Shown here: piece after piece, positions 1-8,593 of the stretch | Layout of the letters: every line of letters begins with the position of its first letter | Position numbering within the stretch: the stretch's first letter is position 1 | Origin: Brachyspira innocens ATCC 29796 | GTDB lineage: Bacteria; Spirochaetota; Brachyspiria; Brachyspirales; Brachyspiraceae | NCBI RefSeq assembly: GCF_000384655.1 | Contig: NZ_ARQI01000130.1 | Span: 104,342 to 168,341, forward strand | Length of the DNA: 64,000 nucleotides | Reading direction: 5' to 3' | Program-made: the position numbers and the translations under genes | The notes under the pieces: model-generated | Databases searched by the model: none | Told to the model about the DNA's origin: nothing | The model's input: only the letters and a program-made list of their open reading frames with translations

Positions 1-623
1 TATTATGGTTTTTACAAGGTTCTACTAATATAAAATTTTTACTTGAAAATAATGTTCATATATGGGACGAATGGGCTGATGATATGGGAGAGCTTGGTCC
101 TGTATACGGCAAACAGTGGAGAGCTTGGGAGACTAAAGAAGGAAATAAAATAGATCAGATATCAAATATAGTAAACACATTAAGAAATAATCCTACTAGC
201 AGAAGAAATATTTTAAATGCTTGGAATGTAGGGGAGATTGATAAAATGCATCTTCCTCCTTGTCATATGATGTGTCAGTTTTCTGTTAATAATAAAGGTG
301 GAATTATAACACATTTATATCAGCGTTCTGCCGATTTATTTTTGGGTGTTCCTTTTAATATAAGTTCTTATGCTATACTTACAAGGCTTTTAGCTATGCA
401 TAGCGGACTTCATGCTTCAGAACTCATCATGACTTTTGGTGATGCTCATATTTATAATAATCATATAGAACAGGTAAAACTTCAGCTTTCAAGAGAGCCT
501 TATGAAAATACTGCAGAATTATTTATAGAGAATCGTCCTAATATATTTAGTCATGTTTATGAAGATTTTAGATTAGAAGGCTATAAATATTATCCTACTA
601 TAAAAGCGGAGGTAGCAGTATGA
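1..623 (+). CDS. thyA: Thymidylate synthase, 3' part (5' end outside window)
   Basis: ThyA converts dUMP and methylene-tetrahydrofolate to dTMP and dihydrofolate in the cytoplasm. The reading frame is already open at base 3 and ends at TGA 621-623, giving about 206 residues. Full-length ThyA is about 264, so roughly the first 55-60 residues lie outside the window. The catalytic PPCH motif with its nucleophilic Cys, the following CQFSV, and the RSADLFLGVPFN substrate-binding stretch are all visible and intact. The internal ATG at 84 is not a gene start, because family sequence (WFLQG...WDEWA) continues upstream of it. The partner enzyme folA, which recycles the dihydrofolate, lies 2.4 kb downstream on the same strand behind an intervening restriction-modification pair. 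Confidence 0.95.
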   Translation, partial: LWFLQGSTNIKFLLENNVHIWDEWADDMGELGPVYGKQWRAWETKEGNKIDQISNIVNTLRNNPTSRRNILNAWNVGEIDKMHLPPCHMMCQFSVNNKGGIITHLYQRSADLFLGVPFNISSYAILTRLLAMHSGLHASELIMTFGDAHIYNNHIEQVKLQLSREPYENTAELFIENRPNIFSHVYEDFRLEGYKYYPTIKAEVAV

Positions 624-644
624 TTTTATGGAGTTTTATAAATA

Positions 645-2216
645 ATGAATAAGTCGGACTTAATAACTTTAAATGCTGCAGCTATTTGGGCTTCAGAATA
701 TACTAACAAAGCAGTAACTATATCTAATATTAGTTATTTAGTTCAGTATGCTTTGATAGATAAAGTTATAAATAATGGTGTAGCTTATGTTTCTCAATCA
801 GATTTGAAAAAATATTACGATAAAAATAAAAGAGAAATTAATTGGAAAAATAAACTTGGAAATGATTTAAACTGGAAACTTTCTTTTGATAATTTAAAAG
901 AATCTGATACTACAAAACATGTTCATCGTATGCACCCATACAAAGGAAAATTTATACCTCAGCTTGTTGAATATTTTATAGATAGTCATATAGATGAATT
1001 TAAAAAAGATATATATTTTAAAGAAAATGATATAATATTAGACCCATTTTGCGGAAGCGGTACAACTCTTGTTCAAGCTAATGAATTGGGTATTAATGCC
1101 ATAGGTGTGGATATATCTGAATTTAATTCTATGATTTCAAATTGTAAAATAAGAGAAATTGATTTAATAAATCTTGAAAATATTATTAATATTCTGACAG
1201 ATAAATTAGAATGTTATATAAAACCAAGTTTGGAATTTGAATATGAACTTAATAATAAATTGATAGAATTCAATGAAATTAATTTTAATATATTAGATTA
1301 TAAAAAAAAAGTTAGGGATAAAAAGATAGATTCTAATATATACGGAAAAGAAAAAGAAGATGAATTTCTAATTATTTATAACGATTTAATAAAAAAATAT
1401 AATATAAAATTACATAATGATAATAATAATTCATTTATATATAAGTGGTTTATCCCAAGTATAGTTGATGAATTAAATTATATTAATAATTTAATAAATA
1501 ATATAAATGATGTAAAAATAAAAAGTATCTTACAAGTAATTTTAAGTAGAACAATGCGTTCTTGCAGAGCAACAACTCATTCTGATTTGGGTACTTTATT
1601 AAAACCTGTAACATCCGCATATTATTGCCGTAAACATTATAAAATATGTAAACCATTATTTTCTATTATTAAATGGTGGAAAAAATATTCTATTGATACA
1701 ATAAAGCGTTTATATGAATTTAATTCATTAAGAACTAATACTCATCAATTATGTATAACTGGGGATTCTAGGAATATAGATATTTTTAATGAAGTAAAAA
1801 TATCTGATAATGTTTTTTATAATATATTAAAAAATAAAAGAATAAATGGTATATTTACAAGTCCACCGTATATAGGACTTATAGATTACCATGAGCAGCA
1901 TGCTTATGCTTATGATTTATTTTCTTTTAATAGAAATGACAATTTTGAGATAGGTTCATTATCTAAAGGTACAAGTTTAAATGCTAAAAAAGAATATACT
2001 GAAGATATATCAAAAGTTTTATTAAATGCTAAAAAATATATGCTAGATGATTATAATATTTTTATTGTTGCTAATGATAAATATAATTTGTATCCTGAGA
2101 TAGCTTATAAATCAAATATGAAAATAGTTAATACTTTTAAAAGACCTGTGTTAAATAGAGTAGAGAAAGATAAAGCAGCATACTCTGAAATAATATTTCA
2201 CTTAAAAGAGTTATAG
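645..2216 (+). CDS. Type II DNA methyltransferase (SPPY-motif, N4-cytosine or N6-adenine)
   Basis: This 523-residue enzyme is predicted to methylate the recognition site of the adjacent endonuclease and protect host DNA. Visible motifs are the SAM-binding DPFCGSGTT (motif I, about residues 136-144) and the catalytic TSPPY (motif IV, about 405-409). Motif I precedes motif IV with about 260 residues between them, which probably contain the target-recognition region. The first 60 residues look like a small MerR/HTH_17-type DNA-binding domain, and a conserved-looking HPYKGKFIPQLVEYF stretch precedes motif I. SPPY is typical of amino-methyltransferases, more often N4-cytosine. GGAG at 630-633 serves the ATG at 645. 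The gene starts 21 nt after thyA and ends 8 nt before the endonuclease, so all are probably cotranscribed. The recognition site cannot be read from sequence alone. Confidence 0.88.
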   Translation: MNKSDLITLNAAAIWASEYTNKAVTISNISYLVQYALIDKVINNGVAYVSQSDLKKYYDKNKREINWKNKLGNDLNWKLSFDNLKESDTTKHVHRMHPYKGKFIPQLVEYFIDSHIDEFKKDIYFKENDIILDPFCGSGTTLVQANELGINAIGVDISEFNSMISNCKIREIDLINLENIINILTDKLECYIKPSLEFEYELNNKLIEFNEINFNILDYKKKVRDKKIDSNIYGKEKEDEFLIIYNDLIKKYNIKLHNDNNNSFIYKWFIPSIVDELNYINNLINNINDVKIKSILQVILSRTMRSCRATTHSDLGTLLKPVTSAYYCRKHYKICKPLFSIIKWWKKYSIDTIKRLYEFNSLRTNTHQLCITGDSRNIDIFNEVKISDNVFYNILKNKRINGIFTSPPYIGLIDYHEQHAYAYDLFSFNRNDNFEIGSLSKGTSLNAKKEYTEDISKVLLNAKKYMLDDYNIFIVANDKYNLYPEIAYKSNMKIVNTFKRPVLNRVEKDKAAYSEIIFHLKEL

Positions 2217-2224
2217 GAGTTTTT

Positions 2225-3007
2225 ATGCCATTGAATAATAAACAAAAAGATGCTATAAAAGATAAATTATATACAACTTTAAGAAATAAATTTAAAGATT
2301 ATAAACCAGAAACAACATCAATGCCTTTTCACACTCGTTTACTTGGTAAAGATAGAATGGCTTTATTTTCATTTATACATTCTTTAAATACTAATTTTGG
2401 TACTACAATATTTGAACCACTAGCCATTGAATTAGGTAAAGATAGATTTAAAGTTATTGATAAGCAAGTTAAACCTAATGATATAATTACATCAGAATCA
2501 CAAATAGTTATACAGAATATAATGGATGATCTTAGATCCGCTAATAAAAAACCAAATAAAGATAATGAAATTAAATTAATAAAAAAAGTGTGCAAAGTAG
2601 GGGAAGCTAAAAAAATAAAACCAACAAAGGTAGATATTTATATTGAAGATTATCATAATAATATATATTTAATAGATTTAAAAACAGCAAAACCTAATAA
2701 AGGCGAATTTCAGAATTTTAAAAGGACTTTATTAGAATGGGCAGCAGTAACTTTATATTCTAATGATAAAAATAATGTTCATTCCATTATAGCTATACCG
2801 TACAATCCTTATGCACCGAAACCTTATGAAAGATGGACTATAGCTGGCATGCTTGATTTGGATAAAGAATTAAAAGTAGCAGAAGAACTTTGGAATTTTA
2901 TAGGCGGTGATAATGTTTATGATGATATTTTATTATGTTTTGAAGAAGTAGGTCTTAATATGAGAAAAGAAATAGATGAATATTTTTCCAATTTTTTAAA
3001 AGGATAA
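2225..3007 (+). CDS. Type II restriction endonuclease, TdeIII-like
   Basis: This is a 260-residue protein that I recognise as similar to the TdeIII/MjaII endonuclease family, reported to cleave GGNCC. That family assignment is from memory and was not searched. Sequence features fit a PD-(D/E)xK nuclease: VDIYIED then LIDLKTAKP (about residues 138-157) supplies an acidic residue followed by a D-x-K core. It lies 8 nt downstream of the methyltransferase gene, the normal arrangement for a type II pair. No controller (C) protein gene is visible, so expression is probably set by the thyA operon. The last codons contain the AAGGA ribosome site of folA, so the two genes are translationally close. 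Confidence 0.75.
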   Translation: MPLNNKQKDAIKDKLYTTLRNKFKDYKPETTSMPFHTRLLGKDRMALFSFIHSLNTNFGTTIFEPLAIELGKDRFKVIDKQVKPNDIITSESQIVIQNIMDDLRSANKKPNKDNEIKLIKKVCKVGEAKKIKPTKVDIYIEDYHNNIYLIDLKTAKPNKGEFQNFKRTLLEWAAVTLYSNDKNNVHSIIAIPYNPYAPKPYERWTIAGMLDLDKELKVAEELWNFIGGDNVYDDILLCFEEVGLNMRKEIDEYFSNFLKG

Positions 3008-3010
3008 TAT

Positions 3011-3508
3011 ATGATAGTTTCATTAATTGCGGCAGTGGATTCAAAAAATGGCATAGGTTTAAATGGTATTATGCCTTGGGGACATATAAAAGAAGATATG
3101 CAGTTTTTTAGGAGCACTACTACAGGATATCCTGTTATTATGGGACGTGTAACTTTTGAATCTTTAGGATCTAAACCGCTTCCAAAAAGAAAAAATATTG
3201 TTATATCTTCTAGTATAAATAATGAGATTAAATATGATAATCTTTTTTTTGATAATTCACTTGAAAATGTTTTGTCTAAATTGTTATTAGAAAAATATAA
3301 TCAGATATTCATTATAGGAGGAGAATCTATATATAAAAAGGCGTTAGATTATGCTGATAGTATTTATCTTACTCACATAAATAAAGATTATAACTGTGAT
3401 AGATTTTTTCCAGAAATGGATAAAAGTTTGTTTAATTCAAATAAATTAAAAAGTTTTATCTATAATGATATAAATGTTGATATTGTGGAATATAGCAGAA
3501 AAAAATAG
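3011..3508 (+). CDS. folA: Dihydrofolate reductase
   Basis: This enzyme reduces dihydrofolate to tetrahydrofolate with NADPH, regenerating the cofactor oxidised by ThyA. The 165-residue length is normal. Typical elements in order are the N-terminal SLIAAVDSKNGIG, MPWGHIKEDMQFF (the substrate-binding acidic residue lies in this helix), GYPVIMGRVTFESLG, PLPKRKNIVIS, and IFIIGGESIYKKAL (NADPH-binding GG). The start ATG 3011 is preceded by AAGGA inside the last codons of the endonuclease gene with a 6-nt spacing after its stop. Its separation from thyA by an R-M pair is the unusual point. Confidence 0.95.
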   Translation: MIVSLIAAVDSKNGIGLNGIMPWGHIKEDMQFFRSTTTGYPVIMGRVTFESLGSKPLPKRKNIVISSSINNEIKYDNLFFDNSLENVLSKLLLEKYNQIFIIGGESIYKKALDYADSIYLTHINKDYNCDRFFPEMDKSLFNSNKLKSFIYNDINVDIVEYSRKK

Positions 3509-3783
3509 TTTAATAATAATTTGCTATCATATATATACTTTATTTTTATTATAGAATATGAAATGATTTCTTTTTCAATAAACTTTCTATACAGTATATA
3601 CTGAATATTTTATTATTATATAAATATAAATTATCATAAAAATAGTTTTTGCAATATTATTTACAGTAATACTGTTGCAAAAATTAAAAATTACTATACA
3701 ATTTTTTATATATGTAAAATTCTTGTTATATATGGTAAAAAATTATTGATAAATAAAGTGATTTTATTTAGGGGTTATTTGTT
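3509..3783. other. Intergenic region with two inverted repeats
   Basis: No gene was seen in this 275-nt AT-rich gap. It contains a perfect 12-bp palindrome at 3592-3603 (CAGTATATACTG). It also has an imperfect hairpin at 3646-3683, whose arms TTTTTGCAA/TTGCAAAAA extend inward by five more pairs past a 3-nt bulge, with a 7-nt loop. The hairpin is not followed by a T-tract on either strand, so it does not look like a standard terminator. It may be an operator for the TPR gene that starts 100 nt later. Function is unknown. Confidence 0.35.
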
Positions 3784-4855
3784 ATGAGTAATCTTGATGA
3801 TTTATTACAATTGGCAAATGACGCTTTTAATGGCGGTGATTATAAAAATTCCATAGAATATTTTGATAAACTAATTTTTTATTATGGGGATATTGTAGAG
3901 CTTTATAACAATAGGGGGCTTGCAAAGAGTAGTTTAGGAATGTATGAAGAAGCCATTAAAGATTTTGAAAAAGTTATCAGTATAGATCCAAACTATGTTC
4001 ATGCTTATAATAATATAGGTTTAGTTCATCATAATTTAGGTAATTATAAAGAGGCTATTAAGTATTATAATAAGGCCTTTGGAATTGGATAATAATTGTA
4101 TTCAGGTTTATAATAATATAGGATTAGCTAATCATAATCTGGGTAATTATGAGGAGGCTATAAGAAATTATATAAAGGCTATAGAAATATCGCCCAATGT
4201 GCATACCTATAATAATATAGGTTTGGTAAAAAATGATCTTGGTCTCTATGAAGAGGCGATAAAAGATTTTAATAAAGTATTAGAATTAGATAAAAATTAT
4301 TCAAAAGCTTATTATAATATAGGTCTTTCTAAATATAATCTAAAGAAGTATGATGAGGCTATAGAATATTTTAATAAGGCTTTAGAATTGGATAGTAACT
4401 TTGCTTATACATATAATAATATAGGTATAGTAAAACAGGATTTAAGAATAGATAAAGAAGCTTTGTATTATTTTGACAAAGCATTAGAATTAGATAAAAA
4501 TTATTCAAAGGCATATTATAATAGGGGAATATCAAAAATTAATTTAAAATTATATGAAGAAGCTGTAAATGATTTTTATAAGGTTATAGAGTTGGAACCA
4601 AAAAATTTTAATGCTTACTTACGACTAGCTTATGCTAAGTTAAAATTGAGGCTTTATGAAGAAGCTATAGAATATTATGATAAATACATAGATTGTGATA
4701 ATGTATCAAATGATGTCTATTTTTATAGGGGATTTGCTAAATATAAATTGTCAGACTATAAAAATGCTATAAAAGATTTTGATAAAGCTGATAGTAATAT
4801 TAAAGTTATTGTATTAAAAATGATTTCAAAAATTAAGTCAATATTGAAAAAATAA
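3784..4855 (+). pseudogene. TPR-repeat protein gene broken by a +1 frameshift
   Basis: Two reading frames encode one continuous array of about ten tetratricopeptide repeats (consensus AYNNIGLxxxxLGxYxEAIxxYxKALELD). The first frame runs 3784-4092 (102 aa) and ends in a short out-of-frame tail, FGIG. The second resumes at about 4079 with LELDNN. Removing one base in GGCCTTT (4074-4080) restores KALELDNN and a single protein of about 356 residues. TPR proteins are protein-interaction scaffolds and are abundant in Brachyspira; no specific partner can be named. No signal peptide is seen, so it is probably cytoplasmic. Both halves keep clean repeats, so the lesion is recent, a sequencing error, or switchable. 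A bidirectional terminator follows at 4856. Confidence 0.8.
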
Positions 4856-4886
4856 AAAAGCGAAAGATTAAAAATCCTTCGCTTTT
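4856..4886. terminator. Bidirectional rho-independent terminator
   Basis: Arms AAAAGCGAA and TTCGCTTTT (9 bp perfect, plus inner GAT/ATC-type pairs) flank an A-rich loop, with A-tract on one side and T-tract on the other. It sits immediately after the TPR stop codon and 20 nt before the stop of the convergent chemotaxis receptor gene, so it can serve both. Confidence 0.8.
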
Positions 4887-4906
4887 AATTTTATAAGTAT
4901 TAAAGA

Positions 4907-7066
4907 TTAAAATGATTCAAAACCATCTGAAGTATCTTTAGAAGTATCAAATGTATTTCCAAACTCATTATCTTTTACAGTTTTTGAAGAAACCTGAGGT
5001 GTTATTTTTTCCTCATGATGTTTTTTAATAGGGCTTTTCAATTCAGGTCTTTTTAACTCTGGTTTTGAAGAAGAGCTTGAAGGCTTAGTAGCAGAACTTG
5101 ATTTTGTTGCTGCAGGTTTATTTTCCTGAACAGCTTTAGAATCGGTTGTAGGAGAAGATTTTTTTCTTTCTACTTTTGTTATGCTCTTTTTAACATTAGA
5201 ACCTCTTAATTTGAAGAATTCCATAGCAGTTACTAATTCTTCAGCTTGAGAGAATAAAGCCTCAGAAGCAGCAGTAGATTCTTCTACTAAAGCAGCATTT
5301 TGCTGAGTAGTCATATCCATTTGAGTAATAGCTATATTAACTTGGTCAACACCAGCCTGTTGTTCCATAGCAGTAGAACTTAAATCCTGCATAATTTTAG
5401 CAGTTTCTTCTATTTGAGCTCTTAGGTTTTGGAATATTTCTTTTGATTCTCTAGCAGTTTCAGTAGCAGCAGCAATTTTTTCTTCAGAATCAGCAACCAA
5501 AGTAGTAATATCTTTAACTGAAGTTTGAGTAGTTTGAGCCAAGTTTCTAACTTCTGAAGCAACAACAGCAAAACCTCTTCCTTGTTCTCCAGCACGTGCA
5601 GCCTCAACAGCAGCATTAAGAGCAAGTATGTTAGTTTGGAATGCTATATCTTCAATTATTTTTGTAATAGCACTGATTTTTGAACTAGATTCATATACAG
5701 CTTCAATATTCTGAGTACTTTCTTCAATAATTCTTCCAGCCTCTTCAATAGCCTTTTTAGAATTAATCATCATATTATTACCTTCTAAAGTATGCTCAGC
5801 AGAAGATTTTATTGTAGAAGCAATTTCTTCCATAGAAGAAGCAGTTTCTTCAAGTCCTGAAGCCTGATTTTCTGTTCTATTTGATAAATCTATATTACCT
5901 TGTGCCACCTCATTAGCAGATGCTTTTACAGTATAGGCACTATCATATACTATTCTTACCTTTTCATTTAATTGGTCTAATATATTTATTAAAGCAACAG
6001 CAATTTCACCAAACTCATCTTTTCTCTTTTCAAATCCCGGAGTAGTAGACCAGCTAAGATCACCTTTAGAAAGACTAGTTAAATCTACTGCCAAAACATG
6101 AAGTATAGTTGTTATTTTGCTTATATAGAATACTATAACTATAGAAGCTATAATAAGTATTGCTATTGTACCAATAATAGCATATCTTTTCATAGCGTTT
6201 ATATGAGCAAACAATTCATCAGATTCTATACTCATAACAACAGACCAGCCTGATATAGGTTCCTTATAAAAAGTAGCTATAGAATCTTTGCCATTAAAAG
6301 GAGATTTAAATTCATAGTATCCAGATTCATTTTCAACAGCATATTTTATATAATCAGCATTTCTTAAAACTTCGCTTCTTACATGAGAAGGAACAGGGTC
6401 TGCTATAACCCATCTGTCAGGGTCTACAATAAATGGGTGTCCAGTATTTCCCAATTTTACAAGATTCAATTCTTTATCTATAAATCCTAACCAATCTATC
6501 ATTGTTGATATAGCACCAACTACACTTCCAGATGAGTTTTTTATAGGGGAGAAAATTTTTACTACATATTTGGTGTTATCAGCTGGCGAAGGATCTACTG
6601 TAGAGAGCATTGAAGACTGACCAGACATAATCTTCTGCCATAGTTCTGTTCCGCCAAAATTTCTTGTACTTGAAGAATTAACCACTTTTCCATCCAAACT
6701 ATCAGCTACAACATTACCATTAGCATCTAAAACCACAATACCTTGTATATTAATGTTATTTGCCACAACATTTTTAAGACTTGTCTCAAGAAGAGCTCTA
6801 TTTTCTGCTGTTCTATCTTGAAGAAATGCGATTAATTGTGGATATCCTTTGCTTATAGCTTCAGAGGTGTATATAGATTGTTCTAGCCATACATTTATCA
6901 TTCTAGCATACACTTTAGTAGTAGATTCAAAACCGAATATAGCAGAACTTCTAATACCTTGAGAACCTATTCTAATAAGAAGAGTAACCAATATGATTGT
7001 CATTACAGTAACAATCAGCATTACGAAAAAAGGTATTTTAACCTTCAAGGATTGCAATTTTCTCAC
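4907..7066 (-). CDS. Methyl-accepting chemotaxis protein (dCache-type receptor)
   Basis: This is an inner-membrane chemoreceptor that senses a ligand outside and signals to CheA/CheW. In order: TM helix (about residues 11-33), a periplasmic region of about 260 residues with dCache-like features (for example GHPFIVDPDRWVIADP), TM2 (about 295-316), a HAMP segment, and the cytoplasmic signalling helix bundle. The bundle carries the near-invariant hairpin NILALNAAVEAARAGEQGRGFAVVASEVRNLA at about 475-507. The last ~90 residues are a Lys/Ser/Pro-rich tail with no CheR-docking pentapeptide. The start is chosen as GTG at 7066, because CTCC 7074-7077 (GGAG on this strand) is then 7 nt away; the upstream TTG at 7072 would be too close. 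A 10-mer shared with other promoters (ATTATGTTAA, 7090-7099) lies just upstream. Confidence 0.93.
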   Translation of the reverse strand: MRKLQSLKVKIPFFVMLIVTVMTIILVTLLIRIGSQGIRSSAIFGFESTTKVYARMINVWLEQSIYTSEAISKGYPQLIAFLQDRTAENRALLETSLKNVVANNINIQGIVVLDANGNVVADSLDGKVVNSSSTRNFGGTELWQKIMSGQSSMLSTVDPSPADNTKYVVKIFSPIKNSSGSVVGAISTMIDWLGFIDKELNLVKLGNTGHPFIVDPDRWVIADPVPSHVRSEVLRNADYIKYAVENESGYYEFKSPFNGKDSIATFYKEPISGWSVVMSIESDELFAHINAMKRYAIIGTIAILIIASIVIVFYISKITTILHVLAVDLTSLSKGDLSWSTTPGFEKRKDEFGEIAVALINILDQLNEKVRIVYDSAYTVKASANEVAQGNIDLSNRTENQASGLEETASSMEEIASTIKSSAEHTLEGNNMMINSKKAIEEAGRIIEESTQNIEAVYESSSKISAITKIIEDIAFQTNILALNAAVEAARAGEQGRGFAVVASEVRNLAQTTQTSVKDITTLVADSEEKIAAATETARESKEIFQNLRAQIEETAKIMQDLSSTAMEQQAGVDQVNIAITQMDMTTQQNAALVEESTAASEALFSQAEELVTAMEFFKLRGSNVKKSITKVERKKSSPTTDSKAVQENKPAATKSSSATKPSSSSSKPELKRPELKSPIKKHHEEKITPQVSSKTVKDNEFGNTFDTSKDTSDGFESF

Positions 7067-7089
7067 TTTCAAACTCCAACAATTTTTCG

Positions 7090-7116
7090 ATTATGTTAAA
7101 AATAATATATTAACAT
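7090..7116. promoter_or_regulatory. Inverted-repeat motif upstream of the chemoreceptor
   Basis: ATTATGTTAA (7090-7099) and TTAACAT (7110-7116) form an inverted repeat with a 10-nt spacer, centred about 37 nt upstream of the receptor start codon. The same 10-mer occurs at 8402, 11377, 11761 and 11776. Possible transcription-factor site. The alternative is that CATAAT on the minus strand is simply a -10 hexamer. Confidence 0.35.
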
Positions 7117-7213
7117 TCTTATATATAATAACAATATTTTTAATGAAGTCAAGATATATTTTTTACATAGCATATAAATTATCGTGTAATTTGCAGTTAT
7201 TTTTTAAAAAAAA

Positions 7214-7894
7214 TTACATTTTTTTGTATTCGGCTTCGCTTTTTCTTACATATAATGGAATTAGTGAAAATACATCATCGAATTTTTTATTTGCGGATAA
7301 TTTGATAGTTTTTGACGCTTTTATGATATTGTATGAATTGTCTAATTTGTTTATATTATAATTTTTCAAGTTTTCTATAAAGAAATCAGAATTTTTTGAA
7401 AATCCATCTCCGCATAAAGTGATATTTTTATTTGAAGTGTTAATGGAGTTAATTATGTCTATGAATTGCTGATAGGTGAGGTCGGCATTCTCCGTTATTT
7501 TTTCGTTATTATTATATATATTGGCATAGACACTTCCTTTTCTTGCATCTATCATAGCCGATTTTATACCTTCTCTTTCAGATATATTTTCATACAGAGT
7601 ATCTAGGCTAGAAATTCCAACTATAGGAATGTTTTTTGCATAGCATATAGTTTTTATTGTGGCAAATGCTATTCTTAAGGCTGTAAATGAACCAGGACCT
7701 ATACCTAATGCTATGTATGATATATTATCCAATGTTAGGTTGTTATTAGTTAAAAAATTGTGAAGTACTGGGAGCAGCTCTTCATTATGATTTTTTACAT
7801 TTTCTTTATTGTATTCTATTATTGAACCGTTTTCTTTTTGAATAGCTATAGAAAAGCTAGTAGATACTGTATCGAATGCTAGTATATTGCTCAT
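7214..7894 (-). CDS. tsaB: tRNA threonylcarbamoyladenosine biosynthesis protein TsaB
   Basis: TsaB is the non-catalytic partner that activates TsaD in making the t6A modification at position 37 of ANN-decoding tRNAs. At 226 residues it has normal family length. It begins with the ASKHA-fold phosphate-loop-like MSNILAFDTVSTSFSIAI. It also carries the family hallmark GIGPGSFTALRIA (about residues 65-77), followed by a helix and IVGISSLDTL. Its start overlaps the yaaR stop by 4 nt (ATGA), so the two are translationally coupled. The role is known from the family, and nothing unusual is seen. Confidence 0.92.
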   Translation of the reverse strand: MSNILAFDTVSTSFSIAIQKENGSIIEYNKENVKNHNEELLPVLHNFLTNNNLTLDNISYIALGIGPGSFTALRIAFATIKTICYAKNIPIVGISSLDTLYENISEREGIKSAMIDARKGSVYANIYNNNEKITENADLTYQQFIDIINSINTSNKNITLCGDGFSKNSDFFIENLKNYNINKLDNSYNIIKASKTIKLSANKKFDDVFSLIPLYVRKSEAEYKKM

Positions 7895-8358
7895 GACATT
7901 AAATCTAATACCAAACCCTTAAGACGCATTACCTTATTTGCTATGGCTATATGGTTTTTCTGCTCTGTCATTATTAGTTTATATAATGAATCGAGTTCTT
8001 CATTGATTTTTGAAACAACCTGATATTCACGTCCTCTTCTCATATATGATGATACTATTCTTATCCTGTATGCATCTTTTACTAATTTGTCGGTTAATGC
8101 TCTTATTAAATCTCTAAATTTTTGAAAGTCTTTTATATTGGCACTTTTTTCTAGCATGTTTCCAGCATCGTATATTTGTCTTTTTAATTCGTCTAATTCA
8201 TAAGAGTATCTTTTTATTTCTTTTTCTTCTTCAAGCATTGCTGCAAATGGAGATGATGATACAGCTACTTTCATAGATGAAACCATTGAAGCATCTTGTG
8301 AGGTCATAAGTATACTGTTTAAATTCATCTCGCTGTTTCTTCTGTCTTGAACTCTCAT
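7891..8358 (-). CDS. yaaR: YaaR family protein (DUF327)
   Basis: This 155-residue all-alpha protein of the YaaR/DUF327 family has no firmly assigned biochemical role. The sequence is helical and charged, with a SFAxMLEEEKE-like segment followed by LRALTDKLVKDAYRIR and a C-terminal helix ending in KVMRLKGLVLDLMS. No signal peptide or membrane segment is seen. GGAG about 10 nt upstream supports ATG 8358. It overlaps tsaB by 4 nt and is presumably its operon leader. Upstream lies the palindrome at 8402-8419. Confidence 0.8.
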   Translation of the reverse strand: MRVQDRRNSEMNLNSILMTSQDASMVSSMKVAVSSSPFAAMLEEEKEIKRYSYELDELKRQIYDAGNMLEKSANIKDFQKFRDLIRALTDKLVKDAYRIRIVSSYMRRGREYQVVSKINEELDSLYKLIMTEQKNHIAIANKVMRLKGLVLDLMS

Positions 8359-8401
8359 TTATTTTTTCTCCATAATTTCAAAATTAAATTGATTAAAATG
8401 T

Positions 8402-8419
8402 ATTATGTTAACTTAACAT
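8402..8419. promoter_or_regulatory. Palindromic operator candidate upstream of yaaR-tsaB
   Basis: ATGTTAA-C-TTAACAT (8405-8419) is a perfect 7-bp inverted repeat with a 1-nt centre, and its left half belongs to the 10-mer ATTATGTTAA. It lies 44-60 nt upstream of the yaaR start codon, in the divergent gap shared with yggS. Confidence 0.4.
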
Positions 8420-8533
8420 GAAATCAATAAAATATCAATATACTATAAATCGTATTTTTATAATTTTGCTTTACTATTTTATTTATGATAATATATGTAT
8501 TATTATATAGTGTTTTTATAAAATTGTAGTTTA

Positions 8534-8561
8534 TTGAAAAAAAAAGAAAAAGATTTATAAT
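8534..8561 (+). promoter_or_regulatory. Promoter of yggS
   Basis: TTGAAA (8534-8539) and TATAAT (8556-8561) are separated by 16 bp and lie 33 nt before the yggS start. The match to a sigma-70-type promoter is good even in this AT-rich background. Confidence 0.55.
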
Positions 8562-8593
8562 AAAACAATGTATTTATTTGCAGGCGTTTTATT

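Noticed and set aside
3646..3683. Hairpin considered as the folA terminator
   Set aside because: It is 138 nt after the stop and has no T-tract following it on either strand.
4907..7072. TTG at 7072 as the chemoreceptor start
   Set aside because: The GGAG ribosome site would be 1 nt away. GTG 7066 has a 7-nt spacing.
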